DNA of 33,168 nucleotides from Bauldia sp. (GTDB lineage Bacteria; Pseudomonadota; Alphaproteobacteria; Rhizobiales; Kaistiaceae): NCBI GenBank assembly GCA_022841545.1, contig JALHRF010000040.1, positions 1 to 33,168 of the forward strand, read 5' to 3'. Shown piece by piece: positions 10,427 to 18,777 of this stretch (position 1 is its first letter; each line of letters starts with the position of its first letter). The notes under the pieces were generated by a model. It saw only the letters and a program-made list of their open reading frames with translations, ran no database searches and was not told where the DNA came from. The position numbers and the translations under genes were made by a program.

Positions 10427-11469
10427 GGCGTTTCCTCGCCCGCGTCCACAGGCGTCCATTGCACGAGGTCGATGCGCGGCGCGCCGGTGAGAAGCATCAC
10501 CAGCCGGTCGAGGCCAAGCGCGACGCCGCTCGCCTCGGGCATCTCGGCCAATGCGCCGAGGAAATCCTCGTCGAGCGGGTAGCGCTCGCCGTGGATGCGC
10601 GCCTTCTCGTCCATTTCGGAGCCGAATCGACGGCGCTGCTCCAACGGATCGGTCAGTTCCGCGAAGCCGTTGGCGAGTTCCACCCCGCAAGCGTAGACCT
10701 CGAATCGCTCGGCGACGCGAGGGTCGCGGGGGCTGCCACGGGCGAGCGCCGCCTCGGCGACGGGGTACTCCTGGAGAAGCGTCGGCCGCCCGAAGCCCAG
10801 CATCGGCTCGATCTTCTCGACAAGGACGCGGCTGAAAATGTCCGACCAGGTGTCGTCCGCGGCGACCCGGACTCCGGCCCGGAGCGCATCCGCAGCGAGC
10901 CGGTCGCGGTCGGCCGCGGCGAAGAGGTCGATACCGGCATGGCGGCGAAAGGCGTCGGCGACCGTGACCCGCTCTGCCGGCGCAAATGGATCGGCCTTCC
11001 GGCCGCGCCAGACGAGCGCGGCGGATTCGGCGGCGCGGGCGGCCTCGGTGATGAGCGCGAGCGTATCCTTCATCACGCTCTCATAGCGGGCGCCGGCCCG
11101 ATACCATTCGAGCATGGTGAATTCCGGCGCGTGGAGCGGGCCGCGCTCGCGGTTGCGATAGACCGGGGCAAACGCGGCGATCTTCTCCTCGCCGGCCGAA
11201 AGCAGCTTCTTCATCGCGAATTCAGGCGAGGTATGGAGGTAGCGGGTCGCCCGGCGACCGTCAGGGCCGATCATCTCCGTGGCGAAGGCGTGGAGATGCG
11301 TCTCGTTGCCGGGCGAGACCTGGAGCGCGGCCGGCTCGACGATCAAAAAGCCCTCGGCCTCGAACCAGCGGCGGAGCGCCGCCACGATCCGCACCCGCGC
11401 CAGAAGGAAGGGGCGGCGGTCGCGGTGGCGGTCTTTTGACCAGAACGGAGAGAGCGGGGGGGTGGACAT
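10423..11469 (-). CDS. epmA: EF-P--(R)-beta-lysine ligase
   Basis: Lysyl-tRNA-synthetase-like enzyme (GenX/PoxA) of 348 residues that attaches (R)-beta-lysine to the conserved lysine of EF-P. It is the class II catalytic core without the anticodon-binding domain. Motif 2 region is RYLHTSPEFAMKKLL and APVYRNRERGPLHAPEFTMLEW (residues about 75-120), and motif 3 is SGVALGLDRLVMLL near residue 315. It overlaps the aminomutase gene by ATGA and is divergent from efp (114 bases between the starts), so enzyme, substrate and beta-lysine supply are encoded together. Confidence 0.94.
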   Translation of the reverse strand: MSTPPLSPFWSKDRHRDRRPFLLARVRIVAALRRWFEAEGFLIVEPAALQVSPGNETHLHAFATEMIGPDGRRATRYLHTSPEFAMKKLLSAGEEKIAAFAPVYRNRERGPLHAPEFTMLEWYRAGARYESVMKDTLALITEAARAAESAALVWRGRKADPFAPAERVTVADAFRRHAGIDLFAAADRDRLAADALRAGVRVAADDTWSDIFSRVLVEKIEPMLGFGRPTLLQEYPVAEAALARGSPRDPRVAERFEVYACGVELANGFAELTDPLEQRRRFGSEMDEKARIHGERYPLDEDFLGALAEMPEASGVALGLDRLVMLLTGAPRIDLVQWTPVDAGEETP

Positions 11470-11583
11470 CGGGCGGCTCGCATAGCAGGAAAAGCGCTGG
11501 CAGTCGGCGGCAAACTCGCTAATGTGCGCGCCGATTGGAAGGGGCGCCCCGCCCCGCCCCCCTGAATCCTAAGGTCAGCTCAC
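11470..11583. promoter_or_regulatory. Divergent promoter region epmA / efp
   Basis: The 114 bases between the divergent starts must hold promoters for both directions if each is transcribed locally. GC is high, with a GGGGCGCCCCGCCCCGCCCC tract before efp. No convincing -10/-35 pair was found for either side. Confidence 0.4.
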
Positions 11584-12150
11584 GTGAAGGTCATCGCCAG
11601 CCAGATCCGCAAGGGCAACGTCGTCGAGGTCGACGGCCAGCTCTACGCGGTGCTCTCGTCCGAGAACTTCCATCCCGGCAAGGGCACGCCGACCACCCAG
11701 ATCGACATGCGCCGGATTTCCGACGGCATCAAGACCACGCAGCGCTACAAGACGACCGAGCAGGTCGAGCGCGCCTTCGTCGAGGACCACGACTACCAGT
11801 ACCTCTACTCGGACAATGACGGCTTCACCTTCATGAACGGCGAGAATTTCGAGCAGGTGACGGTGCCGAAGGACGTGGTCGGCGACTATGCGCCCTACCT
11901 CCAGGAGAACATGACCGTCCGGCTGTCGATGTATGACGGCGTGCCGATCGCCATCGAGCTGCCGCAGCGGGTGACGCTGGAAGTGGTCGAGACCGAGCCG
12001 ACCATGAAGGGCCAGACCGCCTCCTCCTCCTACAAGCCCGCGGTGCTGTCCAATGGCGTGCGCACGCTGGTCCCCGGCCACATCGTACCTGGCACCCGGA
12101 TCGTCGTAATGACCGCCGACGGCTCCTACGCCGAGCGCGCCAAGGACTGA
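11584..12150 (+). CDS. efp: Translation elongation factor P
   Basis: EF-P of 188 residues, which relieves ribosome stalling at polyproline stretches. It starts with GTG at 11584 ([19 protein letters not shown]). The modification loop is HPGKGTP with the lysine at residue 33, equivalent to the beta-lysylated lysine 34 of E. coli, matching the presence of epmA and epmB next door. The remaining two beta-barrel domains ([29 protein letters not shown]) are intact and the length is normal. Confidence 0.97.
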   Translation: MKVIASQIRKGNVVEVDGQLYAVLSSENFHPGKGTPTTQIDMRRISDGIKTTQRYKTTEQVERAFVEDHDYQYLYSDNDGFTFMNGENFEQVTVPKDVVGDYAPYLQENMTVRLSMYDGVPIAIELPQRVTLEVVETEPTMKGQTASSSYKPAVLSNGVRTLVPGHIVPGTRIVVMTADGSYAERAKD

Positions 12151-12215
12151 ATTCGTATCGGCGCTGGGCATCGGGGGGTGCTCAACATGCGGCCGGCAGT
12201 GCTATGGTCCGGCCC

Positions 12216-12884
12216 ATGAATCTTCTCGTCATCGATACCGCGCTCGATCGTTGCTCGGTGGGCGTTGCCGCAGCCGGCCGCCCGCATGCGCTGGCGTCGG
12301 AGACGATCGGCCGCGGCCACGCCGAGCGGCTGTTCGGCATGGTCGCCGCCGCGATGGCGGAGGCCGGGCTCGGCTTTCCCGACCTCGAGCGGATTGCGGT
12401 CACCATCGGCCCCGGCTCGTTTACCGGCGTCAGGGTCGGCATCGCGGCGGCGCGGGGGTTCGCGCTGGTCACGGGTTGCCCTGTCGCCGGCATCGGCACG
12501 CTCGACGCCATCGCCGCGGCGGCAAGGGAGATGGCGGGAGCCGTGCCCGTCATGGCCGTGCTCGATGCGAAGCGGGACGAAGTCTACGCCCGGGCCTTCG
12601 ATGCGGCAGGGCAGCCGCTTTGGGCGGCGGAGGCCGGCCCCCCGGCGACTTTTGCCGCCCGCATGGGCGACGGGATGGTGACGGCGGGATCGGGGGCGCG
12701 GCTCGTGGCGGCCGTGCATCCGGAGGCCCTGACCCAGATCATTCACGAGGACACCGCGCCGGACATCGCGGTGCTGGTGCGCCTCGGCCTCGCGGCGCCT
12801 CCACCTTCCGGGCCCCCGCGGCCGCTCTATCTCCGGCCGCCCGACGCAAAACCCCAGGCCGCACGGGCGGTGGCGCGCCTATGA
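12216..12884 (+). CDS. tsaB: tRNA t6A modification protein TsaB
   Basis: Subunit of the TsaB-TsaD-TsaE complex making threonylcarbamoyladenosine at position 37 of ANN-decoding tRNAs; it acts as a non-catalytic partner of TsaD. The 222-residue product begins MNLLVIDTALDRCSVGV and has TIGPGSFTGVRVG near residue 68, typical of TsaB. An in-frame ATG 12 bases upstream (12204) is rejected because the family starts at MNLLVIDT. It opens the plus-strand operon and overlaps rimI as ATGA. Confidence 0.93.
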   Translation: MNLLVIDTALDRCSVGVAAAGRPHALASETIGRGHAERLFGMVAAAMAEAGLGFPDLERIAVTIGPGSFTGVRVGIAAARGFALVTGCPVAGIGTLDAIAAAAREMAGAVPVMAVLDAKRDEVYARAFDAAGQPLWAAEAGPPATFAARMGDGMVTAGSGARLVAAVHPEALTQIIHEDTAPDIAVLVRLGLAAPPPSGPPRPLYLRPPDAKPQAARAVARL

Positions 12885-13369
12885 TCGCGCTTCTCCCTTC
12901 CGCGAGGACTTTCGTGGTGTCGATCAGCGGCGCCGATGCGGATTCACTGGCCGAGATTCACGGCGAGGGCTTTCCGAAGCCGTGGCTCGCGAGCGACTTT
13001 GCCGCCCTTGTGCAGAACCGCAGTGTGGGCGCGGTCGGGCTCCGCCGGCAGTCGGCCTTCGGCTACTCGCGGCTCCTGGGCTTCGTCCTCTTCCGCAGCG
13101 CCGCCGACGAGGCCGAGATTCTCTCGATCGCGGTGCGGCGCTCGCATCGCGGCCGCGGTCACGGACGGCTGCTCATGGACGAGGCGCTCCGCCGGCTCTA
13201 CCGCGAACGCATCAGGACCTGCTTTCTCGAGGTCGACCCGGACAATGCCGCCGCGGTATCGTTGTACCGCTCGCTGGGATTTGCGGATGTCGGCACGCGC
13301 AAAGGCTACTATCAGCGGCAAGGGGCTCCTGCGGGGGCGGCCCTCGTGATGCGGCTGGAGTTGCAATGA
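12881..13369 (+). CDS. rimI: GNAT acetyltransferase, RimI-like
   Basis: Protein N-acetyltransferase of 162 residues with a GNAT fold; E. coli RimI acetylates the N-terminus of ribosomal protein bS18. The acetyl-CoA motif A is VRRSHRGRGHGRLLMDEAL (about residues 85-103), followed by LEVDPDNAAAVSLYRSLGF and YY near the end. It overlaps tsaB and fur by 4 bases each. The tsaB-rimI pairing supports the name, although the substrate is inferred. Confidence 0.88.
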   Translation: MIALLPSARTFVVSISGADADSLAEIHGEGFPKPWLASDFAALVQNRSVGAVGLRRQSAFGYSRLLGFVLFRSAADEAEILSIAVRRSHRGRGHGRLLMDEALRRLYRERIRTCFLEVDPDNAAAVSLYRSLGFADVGTRKGYYQRQGAPAGAALVMRLELQ

Positions 13370-13836
13370 ACGCGGATTGGAACGGCGACGCCGCAGTGCC
13401 TGAGACCAGGATCGGGACGCTCGAAGACGCCTGCGCCGCCAAGGGCATGCGGATGACCGAGCAGCGCCGGATCATCGCGCGCATCCTCGATGCCGCCACC
13501 GACCACCCCGATGTCGAAGAACTCTACCGGCGCGCCGTGGCGATCGATTCCAAGATCTCGATCGCCACGGTCTACCGGACGGTGAAGCTGTTCGAGGACG
13601 CCGGCGTCATCACCCGCCACGATTTCGGCGCCGGCCGCAGCCGCTACGAATCGATTCCCGAGGCGCATCACGACCACCTGATCGACCTTCGCACCGGCGA
13701 GGTGATCGAGTTTCGCGACGAGGAGATCGAGCGGCTCCAGCAGGCGATGGCGGAGCGGCTCGGGTTCCGGCTGGTCGATCACCGTCTGGAGCTCTACGGC
13801 GTACCGCTCGATCCCAAGGACAAGGCCGGGCGATGA
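13366..13836 (+). CDS. fur: Fur-family metalloregulator (Fur/Mur)
   Basis: Winged-helix metal-dependent repressor of 156 residues. The DNA-binding part has MTEQRRIIARIL and SIATVYRTVKLFEDAGVI (about residues 30-85); the metal site region has HHDHLIDLRTGEVIEF. The CxxC zinc motifs of E. coli Fur are absent, as in many alphaproteobacterial Fur/Mur proteins, where the metal may be manganese. It sits between rimI and plsC with 4-base overlaps on both sides, its usual place in the class. Whether it senses Fe or Mn cannot be decided here. Confidence 0.9.
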   Translation: MNADWNGDAAVPETRIGTLEDACAAKGMRMTEQRRIIARILDAATDHPDVEELYRRAVAIDSKISIATVYRTVKLFEDAGVITRHDFGAGRSRYESIPEAHHDHLIDLRTGEVIEFRDEEIERLQQAMAERLGFRLVDHRLELYGVPLDPKDKAGR

Positions 13837-14732
13837 CGAGCGCGCTCCGGCTCGCTTTGACGGTCTTCGTGCTTGGCGTCTTCACCATTGTGCTGCTGCC
13901 CTTCCAGCTCGTCGCGATCAACCGGGGATGGCGGATCGCGACCGCCCTCCCCTACACATGGCAGCGGCTCGCCTGGTGGCTGATCGGCATGCGGGTGACG
14001 GTGATCGGCGAGCCGGCGGCGGCACCGCTGCTCATCGCCGCCAATCACAGCTCATGGCTCGACATCACCGTCCTCGGCGGCCTGATGAAACCGCTCTCCT
14101 TCGTTGCCAAGTCGGAGGTTGCACGCTGGCCGATCCTCGGCGTCCTCGCCAAGCTTCAGCGCACCATCTTCATCGACCGGACGCGGCGCATGCACACCGG
14201 GGCCGTCACCAGGGAGGCGGCGCAGCGGGTGGCGAAGGGCGAAGTGGTCGTCCTTTTCGCCGAAGGCACCACCGGCGACGGCAACCGCGTCCTCCCCTTC
14301 CGGAGCGCATTGCTCGGCGCCGCCGAGAATGCCACCGGCGACGCCGTCGCCACCGTGCAGCCGGTGGCGATCAGCTATGTCGGGATCCAGGGGCTTCCGG
14401 TCGGGCGGAGCGACCGACCGCACATAGCCTGGTACGGCGACATGGACTTCATCGCCCATTTCCGTCGAATCATCGGCCAGGGTGCGATCGATGTCGTGGT
14501 GCGTTTCGGCGAGCCGATCCCGTTCGGCCCGGAAACCGACCGCAAGCGGGTCGCCGAACTGTGTTTCGCGTCGGTCCGGCGGATGGTCGAGGAGACTCGC
14601 GCCGGACGGTCACGCAACGTCCATCTGGACCCAGTATTCTCTCCCCCGGCGAAAGAGGTTAAAGGAACCGGTGGTGCGCCTGGCCGTTACGTCGGCGAGG
14701 CCGGCCAGGAGGTCGCCCAGCGGGTTTCATGA
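13833..14732 (+). CDS. plsC: 1-acyl-glycerol-3-phosphate acyltransferase (PlsC/OlsA-like)
   Basis: Membrane-associated lysophosphatidate (or lyso-ornithine lipid) acyltransferase of 299 residues. An N-terminal membrane segment (residues 7-28) precedes the catalytic NHxxxxD motif N71-HSSWLD77 and the glycerophosphate-binding FAEGTTGDG near residue 145. The C-terminal 35 residues are less conserved-looking and low in motif content. It overlaps fur and miaB by 4 bases each. OlsA, acting on lyso-ornithine lipid, is a serious alternative in this class and the sequence alone does not settle it. Confidence 0.88.
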   Translation: MTSALRLALTVFVLGVFTIVLLPFQLVAINRGWRIATALPYTWQRLAWWLIGMRVTVIGEPAAAPLLIAANHSSWLDITVLGGLMKPLSFVAKSEVARWPILGVLAKLQRTIFIDRTRRMHTGAVTREAAQRVAKGEVVVLFAEGTTGDGNRVLPFRSALLGAAENATGDAVATVQPVAISYVGIQGLPVGRSDRPHIAWYGDMDFIAHFRRIIGQGAIDVVVRFGEPIPFGPETDRKRVAELCFASVRRMVEETRAGRSRNVHLDPVFSPPAKEVKGTGGAPGRYVGEAGQEVAQRVS

Positions 14733-16135
14733 AGACGCCAGACCCGACACGGAAGGTCCATATCCGGACGTATGGCTGCCAGATGAACGTCTACGATTCC
14801 GAAAGGATGGCGGACGCGCTGGCCGTGGCCGGCTATGCGCCGGTCGATTCGCCTGAATCGGCCGATCTGATCCTCCTCAACACCTGCCATATCCGCGAAA
14901 AGGCGGCAGAAAAGGTCTATTCCGAGATCGGCCGGCTCCGCGCGCTGAAGATCCGCGCCGCGGCCGAAGGCCGGTCCGTGACCATCGGCGTCGCCGGATG
15001 CGTGGCGCAGGCCGAAGGCGACGAGATCATGCGCCGCGCGCCGGCGGTGGACCTCGTCGTCGGCCCGCAATCCTACCAGCGGCTGCCGGATCTCGTCGCC
15101 GCGGCCGGCCGCGGCCGGGTCGTGGCCACGGATTTCGCCGTCGCCGAGAAGTTCGATGCGCTCGACCGGATGACGGCGCGGCCGCGCGCCGCCCTCGGCG
15201 CGACCCCGCGCTATGCCGCCTTTCTCACCGTGCAGGAGGGCTGCGACAAGTTCTGCGCCTTCTGCGTCGTCCCCTATACCCGCGGCGCCGAAGTGTCGCG
15301 GCCGGTGGCGGCGATCGTCGCCGAGGCGACGCGGCTCGCCGCGGAAGGCGTGCGCGAGGTCACGCTCCTCGGCCAGAACGTCAATGCCTGGCGGGGCGAG
15401 GGTCCGGACGGAAACGACTTGGGCCTCGGCCGTCTCCTCTTCCGGCTGGCGGAGATCCCCGGGATCGACCGGCTGCGCTACACCACCAGCCACCCCAACG
15501 ACATGGACGATGCGCTGATCGCGGCCCACCGCGACCTCGACGCCCTGATGCCCTACCTGCACCTCCCCGTGCAGTCGGGCTCGGATCGCATTCTCGCCGC
15601 GATGAACCGGCGCCACCGCCGGGCCGATTATCTCCACACCATCGACCGCATCCGCGCGGCGCGGCCTGGCCTGGCGCTCGCCGGCGACTTCATCGTCGGC
15701 TTTCCGGGCGAGACCGAAGAGGATTTCGCCGATTCGCTCCGGATCGTCGACGAGGTCGGCTACGCCTCGGCCTTCTCGTTCAAGTACAGCCCACGCCCCG
15801 GCACGCCGGCGGCGGCGATGGAACAGGTGCCGGAGCCGGTGATGGCCGGGCGCCTCGCGCGCCTCCAGGCCGCGATCAACGCGAGCCAGGCGCGGTTCAA
15901 CGCATCGCGGGTGGGCGAGCCGGCCGAGGTCCTGTTCGAGCGGACCGGCCGGCATCCGGGCCAGATCGTCGGCCGCTCGCCTTGGCTCTCGCCGGTCCAG
16001 GTCGACGGGGACCCCGCGCTGATCGGCTCGATCCGGCCTGTGACAATCACCGCGGCAGGCCCCAACAGCCTGTTCGGAACCCTCGCCGGCGGCGTCCGCG
16101 GACCACGGCCCCTCATGGCGGAGGCTGCCGCTTGA
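14729..16135 (+). CDS. miaB: tRNA-2-methylthio-N6-dimethylallyladenosine synthase
   Basis: Radical SAM methylthiotransferase of 468 residues that converts i6A37 to ms2i6A37 in tRNA. The N-terminal UPF0004 domain has its three cluster cysteines C17, C53 and C91; the radical SAM motif is C172-DKF-C176-AF-C179; the C-terminal TRAM domain spans about residues 385-445. It overlaps plsC (ATGA) and phoH (TTGA). Confidence 0.97.
   Translation: MKTPDPTRKVHIRTYGCQMNVYDSERMADALAVAGYAPVDSPESADLILLNTCHIREKAAEKVYSEIGRLRALKIRAAAEGRSVTIGVAGCVAQAEGDEIMRRAPAVDLVVGPQSYQRLPDLVAAAGRGRVVATDFAVAEKFDALDRMTARPRAALGATPRYAAFLTVQEGCDKFCAFCVVPYTRGAEVSRPVAAIVAEATRLAAEGVREVTLLGQNVNAWRGEGPDGNDLGLGRLLFRLAEIPGIDRLRYTTSHPNDMDDALIAAHRDLDALMPYLHLPVQSGSDRILAAMNRRHRRADYLHTIDRIRAARPGLALAGDFIVGFPGETEEDFADSLRIVDEVGYASAFSFKYSPRPGTPAAAMEQVPEPVMAGRLARLQAAINASQARFNASRVGEPAEVLFERTGRHPGQIVGRSPWLSPVQVDGDPALIGSIRPVTITAAGPNSLFGTLAGGVRGPRPLMAEAAA
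16120..16124 (+). promoter_or_regulatory. Ribosome binding site deciding the phoH TTG start
   Basis: GGAGG lies 7 bases before the TTG at 16132, inside the end of miaB. A perfect core at correct spacing supports the TTG as the start. Confidence 0.7.
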
Positions 16136-17157
16136 ACGCTCGTCCCCCGGTTCGCGGTCCCCTTGCGGCGGTTGCCCCGGACCCGGCCCATATCGTTGTC
16201 ACCTTCGACGACAACCGGCTGATGCCGGCGCTGTTCGGCGAGTTCGACCGCAATCTCGCCCAGCTCGAGCAGCGGCTCGGGGTCGATGCCGCCGCGCGTG
16301 GCAATCAGGTCACCATCCGCGGCAGCCAGGAGGCATGCACCCGCGCCCGGCTCGCCCTCGACATCCTTTACGGACGTCTCCAGGAGGGGCACGAGATCTC
16401 GACCGGCGACGTCGACGGCGCGGTCCGCCTCGCCGAAGCGGCGGAAGCGCAGCTCAGCCTGCCGACGCTCGAACCGCGCGGCCGGCTGGCGATGGCGCAG
16501 ATTTCGACCCGGCGGCGCACTGTGATGGCCCGCACGGTGATGCAGGACGCCTATATCCGGGCGTTCGACCGCGCCGACCTGATCTTCGGTGTCGGCCCGG
16601 CGGGTACCGGCAAGACCTACCTGGCCGTCGCCTATGCCTCGGCGATGGTCGAGCGCGGCGCGGCGGAGAGGATCATCCTGTCGCGGCCGGCGGTCGAGGC
16701 GGGCGAGCGGCTCGGGTTCCTGCCGGGTGACATGCGCGAAAAGGTCGATCCCTATCTCCGCCCGCTCTATGACGCGCTCTACGACATGATGCCGGCCGAC
16801 AAGGTCGAGCGCGGCCTGCAGTCGGGGCTGATCGAGGTGGCGCCGCTCGCCTTCATGCGCGGGAGGACGCTGGCCGACGCCATCGTCATCCTTGATGAGG
16901 CGCAGAACACCACGTCGATGCAGATGAAGATGTTCCTCACCCGGCTGGGCGAGAACTCGAAGATGATCGTCACCGGCGACCCGAGCCAGATCGACTTGCC
17001 GCCCGGCCAGACGTCGGGCCTGGTCGAGGCCATCGGCCTCCTCGGCGGCATTGCGCGCATCGCCCAGATCCGGTTCACCTCGGCCGACGTCGTCCGCCAT
17101 CCGCTCGTCGGCCAGATCGTCGACGCCTATGACCGCAGCGAAGGGGCGTCGTCGTGA
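16132..17157 (+). CDS. phoH: PhoH-family ATPase
   Basis: P-loop ATPase of 341 residues linked to RNA metabolism. An N-terminal KH-like region (about residues 20-85) precedes Walker A GPAGTGKT (about 155-162) and Walker B VILDEAQN (D255/E256), with [17 protein letters not shown] between, a PhoH signature. The start is a TTG overlapping the miaB stop as TTGA; no ATG or GTG lies at a suitable place, and the first in-frame ATG (M about residue 31) would cut into the conserved N-terminal domain. It overlaps ybeY by 4 bases (GTGA), matching their functional link in RNA processing. Confidence 0.94.
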   Translation: MNARPPVRGPLAAVAPDPAHIVVTFDDNRLMPALFGEFDRNLAQLEQRLGVDAAARGNQVTIRGSQEACTRARLALDILYGRLQEGHEISTGDVDGAVRLAEAAEAQLSLPTLEPRGRLAMAQISTRRRTVMARTVMQDAYIRAFDRADLIFGVGPAGTGKTYLAVAYASAMVERGAAERIILSRPAVEAGERLGFLPGDMREKVDPYLRPLYDALYDMMPADKVERGLQSGLIEVAPLAFMRGRTLADAIVILDEAQNTTSMQMKMFLTRLGENSKMIVTGDPSQIDLPPGQTSGLVEAIGLLGGIARIAQIRFTSADVVRHPLVGQIVDAYDRSEGASS

Positions 17158-17660
17158 TCGTCGCGCTCCGCAAGGTGGCGGCGCCCAGGGAAATTGCCGT
17201 GGACGTGCTGATCGAGGCCGGCGCATGGCCGGCGCGGGCAAAGCTCCGCGCACTGGCCGAGCGCGCGATTTCGGCGGCGGCGGATCGCGCCTGCCCGGAC
17301 CTGGAGGCGGGCGCCGAGGTATCGCTGCTCTTCACCGATGACGCCCATATGCGGCGGCTCAACCTCCGCTACCGCGGCATCGACAAGCCGACCAACGTCC
17401 TGTCGTTGCCGGCGGCACGGCTTCTGGTTGGCCGCCTCGGGCCGCTGCTCGGGGACATTGCGCTCGCGGCCGAGACCGTGGCGGCCGAGGCGGAGGCCCA
17501 GGGACTGGCCGCGAACCATCACCTTACCCATTTGATCTTACACGGTTTTCTGCACCTGATCGGCTACGATCACGAACAGGATTCCGAAGCCCTTGTCATG
17601 GAGGGCCTGGAAACCGCTATATTGGGGGACCTCGGGATGGCCGATCCCTATGCGGCATGA
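17154..17660 (+). CDS. ybeY: Endoribonuclease YbeY
   Basis: Metal-dependent rRNA maturation and quality-control endoribonuclease of 168 residues. The zinc motif is H130-GFL-H134-LIGYD-H140, and KPTNVLSLP near residue 78 is the family signature. It starts with GTG at 17154 overlapping the phoH stop. The C-terminal EGLETAILGDLG matches the family end. The downstream gene corC overlaps by ATGA. Confidence 0.96.
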   Translation: MIVALRKVAAPREIAVDVLIEAGAWPARAKLRALAERAISAAADRACPDLEAGAEVSLLFTDDAHMRRLNLRYRGIDKPTNVLSLPAARLLVGRLGPLLGDIALAAETVAAEAEAQGLAANHHLTHLILHGFLHLIGYDHEQDSEALVMEGLETAILGDLGMADPYAA

Positions 17661-18712
17661 CGGGCGGCGGACACGAGATGAGCAGGACAGAATCGAACAG
17701 CAGCGAATCGCTTCCGGAGCCGGATAGTACGGGCCGAAGCAATGGGCTCGCACCCGAAGGGTGGCTCGACAAACTGAAAGCAGCCGTCGGTCTCCGCGGA
17801 TCATCGACCATCCGCGAGGAGATCGTCGATGCGCTCGCCACCGGCGCCGAGGATGCCGGCTTCTCGACCGAGGAGCGGGCGATGCTCGCCAATATCCTCA
17901 GCCTCCGCGAGGTGCGGGTCGACGACATCATGGTGCCCCGCGCCGATATCGAGGCGGTCGAGTTCGGGGTATCCCTGGGCGGCCTCTTGATGGCGTTCCA
18001 GAAGTCCGGCCACTCCCGCATGCCCGTGCACCGGGAGACCCTGGACGACCCGGTCGGGCTGGTCCACATCAAGGATCTGATGAGCCATATCACCCGTCTC
18101 GCTGCGATCGGCGGCGACAGTGAGGAAGGCGGCTCGGAAGGCGTCGACCTCCGCCGCGTCGACCTGACCCGGTCGCTGGCCGAGGCCGATCTCGTGCGCA
18201 ACATCCTGTTCGTGCCGCCGTCGATGCCGGTTACGGCGCTGCTCGCCTCGATGCAAGCGACACGCATGCAGCTCGCTCTCGTCATTGACGAATACGGCGG
18301 GACCGATGGCCTGGTCTCGCTCGAGGACGTGATCGAGATGGTCGTCGGCGACATCGAGGACGAGCATGACGACGATCAGGTCGAGATGATCGTCCCGGAG
18401 GGCGAGATGAGCTTTCTCGCCGATGCCCGGGCCGATCTCGACGACGTCTCGGCGGCCGTCGGCACCAACCTCTCCGAAGGCGAGCTCGGCGACGACATCG
18501 ACACCATCGGCGGGCTGGTCGTCAGCCTGCTCGGACGGGTGCCGGTCCGTGGCGAACTGATCAGCGCGCCGGGCGGGTTCGAGTTCGAGATACTCGATGC
18601 CGATCCGCGCCGGATCAAGCGGCTCCGGATCCGGCCGAAATCCAGTGCGCCCAGATCCGACCCGCGGCGCAAGCGCCCGGCGGAGCCCCGGTCCGACGAC
18701 GCGGCGGCGTAG
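17657..18712 (+). CDS. corC: CorC/TlyC-type CBS-domain protein
   Basis: Cytoplasmic protein of 351 residues with two CBS domains (about residues 80-145 and 175-235) and a C-terminal CorC_HlyC domain (about 255-330). Signatures are DDIMVPRADI, LVIDEYGGTDGLVSLEDV and DTIGGLV. It is usually linked to Mg/Co efflux or membrane transport regulation. It starts at 17657 overlapping ybeY; an internal ATG at 17678 is also possible. The last 25 residues are a basic, low-complexity tail. The gene ends directly at a large palindrome. Confidence 0.92.
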   Translation: MTGGGHEMSRTESNSSESLPEPDSTGRSNGLAPEGWLDKLKAAVGLRGSSTIREEIVDALATGAEDAGFSTEERAMLANILSLREVRVDDIMVPRADIEAVEFGVSLGGLLMAFQKSGHSRMPVHRETLDDPVGLVHIKDLMSHITRLAAIGGDSEEGGSEGVDLRRVDLTRSLAEADLVRNILFVPPSMPVTALLASMQATRMQLALVIDEYGGTDGLVSLEDVIEMVVGDIEDEHDDDQVEMIVPEGEMSFLADARADLDDVSAAVGTNLSEGELGDDIDTIGGLVVSLLGRVPVRGELISAPGGFEFEILDADPRRIKRLRIRPKSSAPRSDPRRKRPAEPRSDDAAA

Positions 18713-18738
18713 GCCGGGACGCGCCGGCGCGTCCCGGC
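18713..18738. terminator. 26-base perfect palindrome after corC
   Basis: Starting at the base after the corC stop, GCCGGGACGCGCC is followed at once by its exact reverse complement. The RNA could form a very stable hairpin, though with too few bases for an open loop at full pairing. No T-run follows (GCTTGACC), so it is not a classic intrinsic terminator. It may attenuate transcription into lnt or stabilise the upstream mRNA. Confidence 0.5.
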
Positions 18739-18777
18739 GCTTGACCGGAGCCGCGTGACGGCCCGTTCTGTCAGGCC

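Noticed and set aside
14998-16131. Extension of the phoH frame upstream through miaB
   Set aside because: The translation is Arg/Pro-rich shadow of miaB; PhoH homology begins after the TTG at 16132.
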